From: an uncultured Erythrobacter sp.
GTDB lineage: Bacteria > Pseudomonadota > Alphaproteobacteria > Sphingomonadales > Sphingomonadaceae
Assembly (NCBI RefSeq): GCF_947497915.1
Contig: NZ_CANMIJ010000001.1
Span: 1,113,611-1,177,610 of the forward strand
Direction: 5' to 3'
DNA length: 64,000 nt
Under the pieces are notes generated by a model. It was given only the letters and a program-made list of their open reading frames with translations. It searched no databases and had not been told where the DNA came from. Below, piece after piece: positions 8,375 to 17,453 of the stretch (positions are counted from its first letter, which is position 1; every line of letters begins with the position of its first letter). The position numbers and the translations under genes were made by a program.

Positions 8375-9607
8375 TTAGTAAGTTATAAGCGCGTGCTTCT
8401 TCTTACCTAGGCTGAGTTTGAGCGTTTCGCCGTCTTTTGGAGCGATGACAAAGCCCGCGTCGCTGATCGCTTTATCTTCGAGTTTGACAGCGCCTTCGGC
8501 CAGTTTGCGTTTTGCTTCTTTGTTCGAGGCAGTGAAGCCAAGCTCTGTCAAAGCAGCGCCTACGCGCATTCCCTCTGATCCGACTGCGAGCGTGGGTAGA
8601 TCTTCGCCTGCGCCGCCACCAGCGAAGGTTTCTTGCGCGGTGGCTTCGGCAGCGATTGCAGCAGCTTCGCCGCGGACGAGTTTCGTCACTTCGTTGGCGA
8701 GGATGATCTTCGCATCATTGATTGCAGCACCTTCGAGAGACTCGAGATGTGTAATTTCATCCAGCGGCATATCGGTGAACAAGCGCAAGAAGCGCCCGAC
8801 ATCGCGGTCATCACAGTTTCGCCAATACTGCCAGAAATCGTAGGACGGCAGCTGGTCCTCGTTGAGCCAAACAGCACCTGCTGCCGTTTTACCCATCTTT
8901 GCGCCGTCAGCCGTGGTCAGCAGCGGTGTCGTAAGGCCATACAACTCGCGCTGTTCCATCCGGCGGCCCAATTCCATGCCGTTGACGATATTGCCCCATT
9001 GATCCGAACCGCCCATTTGCAACTGGCAATTATAACGGCGCGCAAGCTCGAGAAAGTCATACGCCTGCAGGATCATGTAATTGAATTCGAGGAATGTGAG
9101 CGGCTGTTCGCGGTCAAGGCGCAGACGCACAGAATCGAATGTCAGCATCCGGTTGATCGTGAAATGCGGACCAACATCGCGCAGCAATTCGACATAGCCT
9201 AGCTGCGACAGCCATTCATCATTGTTGACCATCACGGCATCGGTTGGGCCATCGCCAAACGTCAGCAGTTTTTCGAACACTTTCCTGATCGAGGCAATGT
9301 TGTCATCAATGGCATCGGATGTGAGCAATTTACGGCTCTCGTCTTTACCCGACGGGTCGCCAACTTTTGTTGTCCCGCCGCCCATCACGACAATCGGTTT
9401 GTGCCCCGCCTGTTGAAGGCGGCGCAGCATCATGATCTGGACGAGGCTACCGATATGCAGGCTCGGCGCGGTTGCGTCGAAACCGATATAGCCAGGGATG
9501 ACGGTTTTCAGGGCCAGTTGATCCAGTGCGCCCGCATCGGTCACCTGATGGATGTATCCGCGCTCATCAAGAAGGCGCAGCAGGTCGGATTCGTAATTCT
9601 CACTCAT
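8375..9607 (-). CDS. tyrS: Tyrosine--tRNA ligase
   Basis: A 410-residue class I aminoacyl-tRNA synthetase that charges tRNA-Tyr. Seen are the HIGH-type signature [14 protein letters not shown], the tyrosine-binding stretch [26 protein letters not shown], and the KMSKS-type loop [10 protein letters not shown]. An S4-like RNA-binding domain closes the protein ([14 protein letters not shown]). The ATG at 9607 ([11 protein letters not shown]) matches the family; the frame continues to 9673 but those 22 residues are unlikely. The gene is divergent from the DOMON-like gene, sharing about 76 bases of upstream DNA. Confidence 0.97.
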   Translation of the reverse strand: MSENYESDLLRLLDERGYIHQVTDAGALDQLALKTVIPGYIGFDATAPSLHIGSLVQIMMLRRLQQAGHKPIVVMGGGTTKVGDPSGKDESRKLLTSDAIDDNIASIRKVFEKLLTFGDGPTDAVMVNNDEWLSQLGYVELLRDVGPHFTINRMLTFDSVRLRLDREQPLTFLEFNYMILQAYDFLELARRYNCQLQMGGSDQWGNIVNGMELGRRMEQRELYGLTTPLLTTADGAKMGKTAAGAVWLNEDQLPSYDFWQYWRNCDDRDVGRFLRLFTDMPLDEITHLESLEGAAINDAKIILANEVTKLVRGEAAAIAAEATAQETFAGGGAGEDLPTLAVGSEGMRVGAALTELGFTASNKEAKRKLAEGAVKLEDKAISDAGFVIAPKDGETLKLSLGKKKHALITY

Positions 9608-9683
9608 AGAGCGTGCGCTTAACAGCGGGCGCGATGCGGGGGAAGGGCTTGCCCGTCTTTGTCCGCTCGGCAATAGGGGGTGA

Positions 9684-10199
9684 ATGCAACCACTTATGCT
9701 TCATCAAACCTGCGATCTCGGCCCGATCAAGGCTGTCACCGCTTCCGTTACCGCGACAGACATCGGATGTGATGCTGAATTCCGGCTCGACGGGAATATC
9801 GGCGGGATCAAAGTTCCGCAGCACGCGGCCGCTGAGCGGATGGACAATCTGTGGAAGACGACCTGCTTCGAGATATTCTGGCAACCTATCGGCGGCACCT
9901 ATTACCGCGAGTTCAATCTTTCACCGTCTAGCCGCTGGGCTTGCTATGATTTCGACGCGTTCCGCGAAGGGATGCGCGATGCGCCGGTTGATGCGATTGC
10001 CGTATCATGCTCTCACAGCGATGATGAGTTGATCCTGAAGGCAAGTATAGCCAGCGAACTGCCCGCGCCTGCACAAGTCGCACTCAACGCTATTGTCGAG
10101 CATCCAGATGGCGGATTGCAGTTCTGGGCACTGGCATTTGGACCGGGCAAAGCAGAGTTCCACAGCGAAGCCTGCCGCCAGATAATCGTAGAACGCTAA
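9684..10199 (+). CDS. DOMON-like domain protein
   Basis: A 171-residue beta-rich protein without signal peptide or membrane segment. It matches the small 'DOMON-like' proteins of sphingomonads: [17 protein letters not shown] in the middle, then [26 protein letters not shown], then a C-terminal [19 protein letters not shown]-like folds bind haem or sugars in other proteins, but no function is known for this group. It ends by overlapping the convergent tspO gene by four bases. Confidence 0.75.
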   Translation: MQPLMLHQTCDLGPIKAVTASVTATDIGCDAEFRLDGNIGGIKVPQHAAAERMDNLWKTTCFEIFWQPIGGTYYREFNLSPSSRWACYDFDAFREGMRDAPVDAIAVSCSHSDDELILKASIASELPAPAQVALNAIVEHPDGGLQFWALAFGPGKAEFHSEACRQIIVER

Positions 10200-10684
10200 G
10201 ACGCCGCGTTCTTACCAAACGGCCCGTTCAACTGGACGATTTTCCAATTCAGGAACATCGCGAAGGTTACCCATGCGAGATACGGCGCATTGAGCCATGC
10301 TGCGAACGTGGAATAGTCATGCAAAAACCAGCAAAGGGCCAAGACGGATAGCCAGAGAAAGACGTTCTCGAACAGAGCCAGATCGGGGCGCTTGAACTTG
10401 AAGAAGAGCGGTGACCACGCAAGGTGTGCCGCGAAATTCGCTGCGAACAGCCCGCCGATGAACCACTTATCCCCAAGAGTTGGTGCGCTCGTGACCCCGA
10501 GATAAAGGCTCCATCCAGACAGGCCGAGGATGAGAGTCCATGCGGGACCGAACAGCCAATCGGGTGGCTGCCAGCTGGGTTTGTTCAAATTTCGATACCA
10601 CTCGCCGATTTCGGTCAACAATCCGCCGACCCCGCCAAGTATGATAGCCCATAGGGCAGCGATGATTGCGAGGGTCCAGTCCAT
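10196..10684 (-). CDS. tspO: TspO/MBR-family membrane protein
   Basis: A 162-residue protein with five hydrophobic segments. It carries the TspO core: NKPSWQPPDWLFGPAWTLIL near TM2, NFAAHLAWSPLFF in the middle, and a tryptophan-rich C-terminal half. TspO proteins bind tetrapyrroles and cholesterol-like ligands; in photosynthetic alphaproteobacteria one modulates pigment gene expression in response to oxygen. The same role here is only possible. Its ATG lies 71 bases upstream of the divergent NamZ-type gene start. Confidence 0.92.
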   Translation of the reverse strand: MDWTLAIIAALWAIILGGVGGLLTEIGEWYRNLNKPSWQPPDWLFGPAWTLILGLSGWSLYLGVTSAPTLGDKWFIGGLFAANFAAHLAWSPLFFKFKRPDLALFENVFLWLSVLALCWFLHDYSTFAAWLNAPYLAWVTFAMFLNWKIVQLNGPFGKNAAS

Positions 10685-10755
10685 ATGCGCGGCTTAGGCC
10701 TGTTGTGTGGGAAACACCATTGCGTTTGTTTTGGCGCTGTTCCAATCCGGGAGCC

Positions 10756-11958
10756 ATGAAATTTGGAATCGACCGACTTCTCGCCGACCCGCAATTGCTT
10801 GCCGAGCTCAAGGGCAAGCGTGTTGCTCTCGTCGCGCACCCAGCAAGCGTCACCGAAGGCCTGACGCATAGCCTCGATGCGCTGATCGCGGCGGGTGTGA
10901 ACATATCCAGTGCCTTTGGCCCGCAGCACGGGCTGAAAGGGGACAAGCAGGATAATATGGTCGAAACGGCGGATGAAATGGATCCGCAATACGGCATTCC
11001 AGTCTTTTCGCTCTACGGCGAAGTTCGTCGTCCTACGGGTCAAATGATGTCGAGTGCAGATATCTTTCTATTTGATCTTCAAGACCTTGGCTGCCGTATC
11101 TACACCTTTGTCACAACGCTTCTCTACCTTTTGGAAGAGGCTCAAAAGCACGGCAAAGAAGTGTGGGTGCTGGATCGGCCAAATCCAGCCGGGCGGCCTG
11201 TCGAGGGGACTTTGCTCGTGCCCGGGAATGAAAGCTTTGTAGGCGCTGCGCCTATGCCGATGCGGCACGGCCTGACACTTGGTGAAATGGGCCATTGGTT
11301 CACCGCGCATTTTGATCTGGACGTGAAATACCGCGTTGTGCCGATGGAAGGTTGGGAGCCAAATGGTGACGGGTATGGTTGGCCCGCCTCGCGCGTTTGG
11401 ATTAATCCGTCCCCGAATGCGGCGAGCGTCAACATGGCCCGCGCCTATGCTGGCTCTGTCATGATAGAGGGTGCCACGGTAAGCGAGGGACGCGGCACGA
11501 CGCGCCCGCTCGAAGTGCTATTCGGTGCGCCAGACTTAGATGCAAAGGCCGTTTTAGCAGAGATGCAAACTATCGCGCCGCAATGGACGCAAGGCTGCAT
11601 CCTGCGCGACTGTTGGTTTGAGCCGACATTTCATAAGCATGCAGGAAAGCTCTGTAATGCGCTGATGATCCATGCTGAAGGTCCGCATTACGATCATGAT
11701 GCGTTCAAGCCTTGGCGGCTTCAGGCGCTGGCATTCAAAGCTATCCGGCGGCTTTATCCCGACTATCCGATCTGGCGCGGGAAAGACTTTAAATACGAGT
11801 ACACGGATGATGTCCTCGCGATTGACGTGATCAATGGTGGGCCATCACTGCGCGAGTGGGTGGATAACCCGGATGCCGCCCCCAATGATCTGGATCAATT
11901 GGCCTCGCACGATGAAGCGGCTTGGGTTCAGACGGTGCGCGAGCATCTGCTCTACTAA
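10756..11958 (+). CDS. NamZ-type exo-N-acetylmuramidase (DUF1343 family)
   Basis: About 400 residues of the DUF1343 family. Its characterised member, NamZ of Bacillus subtilis, removes terminal N-acetylmuramic acid from peptidoglycan fragments. Typical stretches are RVALVAHPASVT, FGPQHGLKGDKQDNM, PVFSLYGEVRRPT, FDLQDLGCRIYTFVTTL, VLDRPNPAGRPVEGTLL and EGRGTTRPLEV. The start is ATG at 10756, just after GGGAG; upstream in-frame sequence to 10666 overlaps the divergent tspO and lacks family similarity. No signal peptide is visible from this start, so the product looks cytoplasmic, which would suit cell-wall recycling. It ends seven bases before the convergent VWA gene. Confidence 0.88.
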   Translation: MKFGIDRLLADPQLLAELKGKRVALVAHPASVTEGLTHSLDALIAAGVNISSAFGPQHGLKGDKQDNMVETADEMDPQYGIPVFSLYGEVRRPTGQMMSSADIFLFDLQDLGCRIYTFVTTLLYLLEEAQKHGKEVWVLDRPNPAGRPVEGTLLVPGNESFVGAAPMPMRHGLTLGEMGHWFTAHFDLDVKYRVVPMEGWEPNGDGYGWPASRVWINPSPNAASVNMARAYAGSVMIEGATVSEGRGTTRPLEVLFGAPDLDAKAVLAEMQTIAPQWTQGCILRDCWFEPTFHKHAGKLCNALMIHAEGPHYDHDAFKPWRLQALAFKAIRRLYPDYPIWRGKDFKYEYTDDVLAIDVINGGPSLREWVDNPDAAPNDLDQLASHDEAAWVQTVREHLLY

Positions 11959-11965
11959 GCCGGTA

Positions 11966-13150
11966 TCAATGCCCTTGCTTACGGCTCAATTCGCGCGTCG
12001 CGTCTTCGAGGCCCTCCAGCGTCAGTGGATACATCCGGTCGCCAACAAGCTGTTTGAGCATCTTCGTCGATTGCGAATAGCTCCACTGCTTTTCAGGAAC
12101 GGGGTTTAGCCACACGGTCGCCGGATAGGTGTTTGTGACGCGCTGCATCCACACCGCGCCGGCTTCTTCGTTCATGTGTTCAACGGAGCCGCCGGGATGG
12201 GTGATTTCGTAGGGACTCATCGCTGCATCACCAACGAATATGACTTTGTAATCGTGGCCATATTTGTGGAGCACGTCCCAAACTTTGGTGCGCTCTTGCC
12301 AACGGCGTTTGTTGTCCTTCCACACACCTTCGTAAAGGCAGTTGTGGAAGTAGAAGAATTCGAGATTCTTGAATTCCGAAGACGCCGCGCTGAACAATTC
12401 CTCGCACAGCTTGATGAAGGGGTCCATTGACCCGCCGACATCAAGGAACAGCAGAAGCTTGATCGCATTCTTACGCTCTGGCCGCATGTGAATATCGAGC
12501 CAGCCCTGCTTGGCTGTGCCGTCAATCGTCGCGTCTAAATCTAGCTGATCGGGTGTGCCTTCCCGCGCAAAGCGGCGCAGGCGCCGGAGCGCCATCTTGA
12601 TGTTGCGGGTGCCAAGTTCTTTGGTGCTGTCGAGGTTCTTGAACTCGCGCTTTTCCCAGACTTTTACGGCGCGCTTATGCTTGCTTTCGCCGCCGATCCG
12701 AACGCCTTCGGGATTGTAACCGGAATTGCCGAATGGCGAGGTTCCGCCGGTGCCGATCCACTTGTTGCCGCCCTCGTGGCGCTTTTCCTGCTCTTCGAGA
12801 CGCTCTTTCAGCGTCTTCATGATCTCGTCCCAATCGCCGAGCTTCTCTATCTCGGCCATTTCTTCTTCGGTGAGGAATTTTTCAGCGACGTTTTTGAGCC
12901 AGTCTTCGGGAATGTCGACCGGGTTTTGGCCGTAATCGGACATGATCCCCTTAAAAACTTTGTGGAACACCTGATCGAACCGATCCAGCATGCCTTCGTC
13001 TTTCACGAAGGTCGCGCGGCTCAGATAATAGAACGCCTCAGGCGTCTGCTCGATTACATCTTTTTCAAGCGCCTCAAGCAGCGTCAAATGCTCTTTAAAG
13101 CTCGCGCCAATACCGGCTTCGCGCAGCTCGTCCATAAAGTTGAAAAACAT
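11966..13150 (-). CDS. VWA-domain protein, CoxE-like
   Basis: About 394 residues. The N-terminal half is helical and charged, opening with MFFNFMDELREAG. The C-terminal half is a von Willebrand A domain with the metal-ion-dependent adhesion motif in FLDVGGSMD (the DxGxS pattern), followed by FKNLEFFYFHNCLYEGVW and VIFVGDAAMSPYE. This fits CoxE-like proteins, which work with MoxR AAA+ ATPases as chaperone or metal-insertion pairs. The matching ATPase lies on the same strand at 15131-15988, separated by two other genes. The ATG at 13150 is preferred over a GTG at 13156. Confidence 0.9.
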   Translation of the reverse strand: MFFNFMDELREAGIGASFKEHLTLLEALEKDVIEQTPEAFYYLSRATFVKDEGMLDRFDQVFHKVFKGIMSDYGQNPVDIPEDWLKNVAEKFLTEEEMAEIEKLGDWDEIMKTLKERLEEQEKRHEGGNKWIGTGGTSPFGNSGYNPEGVRIGGESKHKRAVKVWEKREFKNLDSTKELGTRNIKMALRRLRRFAREGTPDQLDLDATIDGTAKQGWLDIHMRPERKNAIKLLLFLDVGGSMDPFIKLCEELFSAASSEFKNLEFFYFHNCLYEGVWKDNKRRWQERTKVWDVLHKYGHDYKVIFVGDAAMSPYEITHPGGSVEHMNEEAGAVWMQRVTNTYPATVWLNPVPEKQWSYSQSTKMLKQLVGDRMYPLTLEGLEDATRELSRKQGH

Positions 13151-13213
13151 GATCACTGTGTAGCCACGTAGGCGCGCAGTTTCCAGTCTTTAACGCCGCG
13201 CGGGCAATGCAGA

Positions 13214-13229
13214 TTAAACATTCGCTAAC
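13214..13229 (+). promoter_or_regulatory. Possible CtrA-type box upstream of receptor gene
   Basis: TTAA-ACATTCG-CTAAC differs by one base from the alphaproteobacterial CtrA consensus TTAA-N7-TTAAC. It lies about 70 bases before the ATG of the chemotaxis-type receptor gene, a class often controlled by CtrA. The match is short and could be chance. Confidence 0.3.
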
Positions 13230-13285
13230 CATCTATGATTACTCACCTGCCACATACGGGAACGCCACTAAGGGGCTGGCAAGAT

Positions 13286-14686
13286 ATGAAGCCGATCACA
13301 ATTGACACTGCGAGTGCATCAGCCCTCGATAAAATTCCAGAAAGCTGCGGCGCGGTAACCGTCGGCTGCACCGATGTTGCGGGTGTCGTTGAAAAGGTCA
13401 TCCAGTCATCGGAGACTTTGCGCGAAGAGCACGAAGCTCTCCGCGGCACGGTCGCAGCACTTGAGGCGGATCAGGCCAAGGTTTCCGAAGCCAGCGACGA
13501 AGCCCGGTTGCTGTCCGAACGCGCGATTGAGCGATTGGGCGAAGGCACCGCTTTGATTCAATCATCCCTTGGCCAGATCAATGGATTGCTGGAATTGGTC
13601 GATACCCTAGGCCAGCATGTAACCAGCTTCTCCGCCGCGATGGAGCAAGTCCGTCGTAGCGCTCAAGATATTGATGATATTGCTGAGACCACAAACATCC
13701 TTGCTCTGAACGCCACAATTGAGGCGATGCGCGCAGGCGAAGCGGGGCGGACTTTTGCAGTGGTTGCCAGCGAAGTGAAAAGTCTCGCTAACGACACACG
13801 CAAAGCGACCGAAGAAATCTCGCAAACCGTTGAAGCTCTGGGCGGTGAAGCCAGCGAAGTCATCGGCCGGATTGAAGCAGGCTCACAGGCCAGCGCCGAG
13901 GCGAAAGCATCGGTATCCCGGATCGAAACGACCATTTCGAGCGTCGGCGAACTCGTCGAGGAAGTCGACAAGCAGAACGATGTAATCGCTCGCTCAACCG
14001 GCACAATCAGCGGCCACGTCGATGCCGTCCAAGATGTTTTGATCAGCTTTGATAAAGCGGCAAGAACGAACGAATCCCAACTTCAGGGCGCTCATAGAAA
14101 GATGGAAGAGCTGGAGCTGACAGCCAGCGAAATGTTCGACCGGATCGTTCATGCTGGCCTTTCACCGCAAGACAGCGCGATGGTGGACAAGGCGCAGCAA
14201 ATGCTCGCAGGTATTATCGAAGCGGCAGATGCAGCAATTGCTGATGGCGAGATCGAAGTGGATGCGTTTTTCGATCAAGATTACGTCGAAGTCGAAGGCA
14301 GTAACCCTCAGCTTTATCGCACCAAACTGTCAGATTGGGCCGATAGCAAATGGCAGGAATTACTCGACAGCGCGACCGATAGTGATCCGATGATTATGGC
14401 CGCAGCATGCACCGACACCAACGGTTTCTTGCCAACTCATTTGAGCGACAAATCCCGCAAGCCGACAGGCGATCTAGCTCACGACACGGCCTATTGCCGC
14501 AATGGACGTATCTTGCTCGAAGGTTGCGACATCGCTGCCAAGAAGAGCAGCGCGCCTTACATGATGGCCGTCTACCGCCAAGAGGGCGATGGTCAGCAAT
14601 ACCGCGTTGTCCGCAACGTCTACATCCCGCTGTTCATCAAAGGCCGCCGCTGGGGCGATTTCGAAGTCGCCTACAGTTTTGATTGA
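13286..14686 (+). CDS. Soluble methyl-accepting chemotaxis-type receptor with C-terminal sensor-like domain
   Basis: About 466 residues without any membrane segment. The central part, roughly residues 60-290, is a coiled-coil signalling domain with the conserved hairpin tip ([22 protein letters not shown], shortened here) and [14 protein letters not shown]. After it, instead of the usual end, comes a 170-residue C-terminal domain with [13 protein letters not shown] and [21 protein letters not shown], which resembles the Cache-like segment found in other proteobacterial receptors. The product should be a cytoplasmic dimer signalling to CheA/CheW; no che genes are nearby. The ATG at 13286 (MKPITID) is chosen over one at 13235. 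The gene lies between the VWA and MoxR partners, on the opposite strand to both. Confidence 0.85.
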   Translation: MKPITIDTASASALDKIPESCGAVTVGCTDVAGVVEKVIQSSETLREEHEALRGTVAALEADQAKVSEASDEARLLSERAIERLGEGTALIQSSLGQINGLLELVDTLGQHVTSFSAAMEQVRRSAQDIDDIAETTNILALNATIEAMRAGEAGRTFAVVASEVKSLANDTRKATEEISQTVEALGGEASEVIGRIEAGSQASAEAKASVSRIETTISSVGELVEEVDKQNDVIARSTGTISGHVDAVQDVLISFDKAARTNESQLQGAHRKMEELELTASEMFDRIVHAGLSPQDSAMVDKAQQMLAGIIEAADAAIADGEIEVDAFFDQDYVEVEGSNPQLYRTKLSDWADSKWQELLDSATDSDPMIMAAACTDTNGFLPTHLSDKSRKPTGDLAHDTAYCRNGRILLEGCDIAAKKSSAPYMMAVYRQEGDGQQYRVVRNVYIPLFIKGRRWGDFEVAYSFD

Positions 14687-14699
14687 TTGAAAAGCGCGT

Positions 14700-15122
14700 T
14701 CAGCTGATCAGATCTGAGCCTGGGCCAGCTTCATGAACGGGCATCGCAGATGGGAAGGGTGCCCATGACGGCGCCCGGCTTCCCCATATGATGTAAGTGG
14801 GCGGGCAGATCTCCGGATCATCCAGAGTTCCGGCGCGCACCCGCATCGGTTGCTGCGGCCCGATAACGGTCTTGCTGTACATTTGCGCGCCGCAGCGTTT
14901 GCAAAAACCGCGTTCGACCGTGTTGCCGCTATCCGCAACAAGCCGCATTGTCGTCATGTCACCTGTGTAAGTGACTGTGTCGGCATCGAACAACACATTT
15001 ACAGTCGCCATGCCGCTGGCAATGCGTTGGCAATCACGGCACCAGCAATAGCGCGCGCCTTGTGGTTCGGCATCGGCTGCAAATCGCACCGCGCCGCACA
15101 AACATCCACCCTGGTGAGCCAT
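14700..15122 (-). CDS. GFA-family (CENP-V/GFA domain) zinc protein
   Basis: A 140-residue protein with the GFA fold. Zinc-binding cysteines are visible in GGCLCGAVRF, YCWCRDCQR and FCKRCGAQMY. The family is named for a glutathione-dependent formaldehyde-activating enzyme, but most members, including short ones like this, have no proven substrate. It lies eight bases downstream of the MoxR-type ATPase on the same strand, so the two are probably cotranscribed. Confidence 0.88.
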   Translation of the reverse strand: MAHQGGCLCGAVRFAADAEPQGARYCWCRDCQRIASGMATVNVLFDADTVTYTGDMTTMRLVADSGNTVERGFCKRCGAQMYSKTVIGPQQPMRVRAGTLDDPEICPPTYIIWGSRAPSWAPFPSAMPVHEAGPGSDLIS

Positions 15123-15130
15123 CGTCCGGC

Positions 15131-15988
15131 TTATGTCGGGTTACGACGCGCCATAAATGCAAGCCGTTCGAACATCATCACATCCTGCTCGTTTTTGAGC
15201 AGTGCACCGTGCAGCGGCGGGATGGCATTGTTCGGGTTGGAATCCTGCAAGGTTTCCAGCGGCATATCTTCATTCATCAAAAGCTTGAGCCAGTCGAGCA
15301 ATTCGCTGGTCGAAGGCTTTTTCTTCAGACCCGGCACTTCGCGAAGTTCATAGAAGATATCCATAGCCTTCTTCACGAGAGCTTTCTGGATACCGGGATG
15401 GTGCACATCGATGATCGATTGCATTGTCTCACGGTCTGGAAACTTGATGTAGTGGAAGAAGCAACGGCGCAGGAATGCATCGGGCAGTTCCTTCTCGTTG
15501 TTGGATGTAATTACGACAATCGGGCGTTCTTTTGCTTCGATCCGCTCCTGCGTTTCGTAAACATCAAAGCTCATCCGGTCGAGCTCTTGCAGCAGATCGT
15601 TCGGAAATTCGATATCGGCTTTGTCGATCTCATCAATCAAAAGGACTGGTAGTTCGGGCGAAGTGAATGCCTCCCAAAGCTTACCCTTTTTGATGTAATT
15701 GCGGATATCGTGGACACGCTCTTCGCCAAGCTGACCGTCGCGCAGGCGCGCAACCGCGTCATATTCGTAGAGGCCTTGTTGAGCTTTGGTGGTCGATTTG
15801 ACGTTCCATTCGATCATTGGCGCGCCCAGAGCTTTTGCGATCTCGTGGGCTAGAACGGTTTTGCCTGTTCCTGGCTCGCCTTTGACCAAAAGAGGGCGGC
15901 GCAGGGTCACCGCCGCGTTTACCGCAACTTTCAAATCGTCTGTCGCGATATAGTCGCTGGTACCTTCAAAGCTCTGTTGGTCGGTCAT
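15131..15988 (-). CDS. MoxR-family AAA+ ATPase
   Basis: A 285-residue ATPase. The Walker A motif is GEPGTGKTVLA, Walker B is LLIDEIDKAD, sensor 1 is VITSNNEKELPDAFLRRC with the arginine finger, and a helical lid follows. MoxR ATPases pair with VWA proteins to remodel or load metal into client enzymes. The CoxE-like VWA gene lies about 2 kb downstream on the same strand, after a GFA gene and a divergently placed receptor gene. The client is unknown; no carbon monoxide or methanol dehydrogenase is in the window. Confidence 0.93.
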   Translation of the reverse strand: MTDQQSFEGTSDYIATDDLKVAVNAAVTLRRPLLVKGEPGTGKTVLAHEIAKALGAPMIEWNVKSTTKAQQGLYEYDAVARLRDGQLGEERVHDIRNYIKKGKLWEAFTSPELPVLLIDEIDKADIEFPNDLLQELDRMSFDVYETQERIEAKERPIVVITSNNEKELPDAFLRRCFFHYIKFPDRETMQSIIDVHHPGIQKALVKKAMDIFYELREVPGLKKKPSTSELLDWLKLLMNEDMPLETLQDSNPNNAIPPLHGALLKNEQDVMMFERLAFMARRNPT

Positions 15989-16088
15989 GGTGTCCCTTTG
16001 ATTAGTCCGTATTCGAAACTTAATTCCAGCGAAGCGATAGGGGGGAGGGCGCTCTCACGCAAGGGGGGCAATTGGCCGACAAGCTGCG

Positions 16089-17408
16089 CTAAACTTTCAG
16101 CGCCATGATCCGCTGCGCTATGAGTTCGAGCGCAGTTTCATCAAGATTGGCGTCTGGATTGTTCCAGCTAAGGGTCAGAACATAGGGGAAGCCAGCGCGA
16201 TTTTTTAGCAGCCATGTGAAGTTGAGCACTCCTGGCTCAGATCCGCCCTTGTAATACGCCGTTGGCCAATTTTCCCGGCCATTGTCGGCCATGCTTTGAT
16301 TGACTGACATAATCTTTTGCGGAACGCCATTTGCACCGGCGGGGATATGAGCCATCAGTTTGCGGAGATCATTCGGGCTAGCGAACCATTCGATATCGAT
16401 AGCATTGGGGCCGTTTGAGAAAGCAGCCTGCACGCGGTTTATATCGAGCTCAGTGCTATTCACCGCATTCAAGATTTCCACCTTATCAGCAGCCGTGGAT
16501 GTGCGGAATTGTTCGATAATGGCCTCATCCGACGATTTTAGAGCGAACATCTCGCGCGTAGTCATAAACGGCACATTGAGCGGCGGATTAGAGTGGCCGC
16601 TATCAATCATTTCTCCGATGATAGCTTCAGTTCCAACGTACCTGATCAAAGCATCAGTGGCGGTGTTGTCGCTGATAGAGATCATCATCGTGGCCAGCGT
16701 TTGCAGAGTCACAGGCGCCGGATCAGGCCAATCCTGCATCATGCCGCTTGGAAAGCTGCGGCGGGCGATCGACAGGCCGGTCGTGGCGTCCCACGTGTCT
16801 TCGCCATTTTCGATGCGGCGGGCGAGGGCAGAAAGAACGTAAAGTTTGAACGTCGATCCGATTCCGAACTGAGTATTGGGATTGATGCTGATGATCGGGT
16901 CTTCGCCGTCGATTGGCCCGAAATACGCGCCGACCTTTCCGGGTAACGCGTTCAGATCAGACGAAATCTTCTCAACCGAATCGTCCACAGGATCGAAGGT
17001 TCGGAACAACAGCTCGCTAATCTTGTTACCGTCGTTTTCATCGATAGCGATCCCGCCGCGCGCGATTGCACGTTCCATCCTGATTGCAAGAGCCGACCGA
17101 TTTGCCGTGGGGGCACTCAAGCTTTCGACAGCGATCGCGCGTCCGAATTGTGACGTCAATTGAGCGGAGAGACCAGTCAGTTGCTCTGGAGGAACTGCGG
17201 CCAGAAACCTGTCTGTGAAGATGTCTTGCAGGGGCACATCAAGCTCACCGTTCAAGAGTGACACGACTTGCTCAATGCGAATTTGGATGGGCGAAAGCTC
17301 TGTTGGCTCCGCTGCGGTTTCATCCTGTGCGGCGAGCGGCGAAGCGGGGGTTAATCCGGGCGCTGAAAGCAGGACGAGCGATGCAAACACTATGTTGAGG
17401 GGCTTCAT
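16089..17408 (-). CDS. Secreted serine hydrolase, class A beta-lactamase-like
   Basis: About 439 residues with an N-terminal signal peptide ending near the Ala-rich stretch before residue 30. An N-terminal domain of roughly 120 residues is followed by a penicillin-recognising serine hydrolase fold. The SxxK motif is STFK (residues 185-188), the second motif SDN lies at 246-248, and KGG at 387-389 takes the place of the K-[ST]-G triad. Class A beta-lactamases share this pattern, but the extra N-terminal domain and distant sequence leave open a DD-peptidase, esterase or regulatory role. The ATG at 17408 has GGAGA about seven bases upstream and is preferred over a TTG one codon earlier. Confidence 0.82.
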   Translation of the reverse strand: MKPLNIVFASLVLLSAPGLTPASPLAAQDETAAEPTELSPIQIRIEQVVSLLNGELDVPLQDIFTDRFLAAVPPEQLTGLSAQLTSQFGRAIAVESLSAPTANRSALAIRMERAIARGGIAIDENDGNKISELLFRTFDPVDDSVEKISSDLNALPGKVGAYFGPIDGEDPIISINPNTQFGIGSTFKLYVLSALARRIENGEDTWDATTGLSIARRSFPSGMMQDWPDPAPVTLQTLATMMISISDNTATDALIRYVGTEAIIGEMIDSGHSNPPLNVPFMTTREMFALKSSDEAIIEQFRTSTAADKVEILNAVNSTELDINRVQAAFSNGPNAIDIEWFASPNDLRKLMAHIPAGANGVPQKIMSVNQSMADNGRENWPTAYYKGGSEPGVLNFTWLLKNRAGFPYVLTLSWNNPDANLDETALELIAQRIMALKV

Positions 17409-17453
17409 CAATTTTCTCCAGATATTCGGATCAGACTAAGCGATCGAGAGTGT

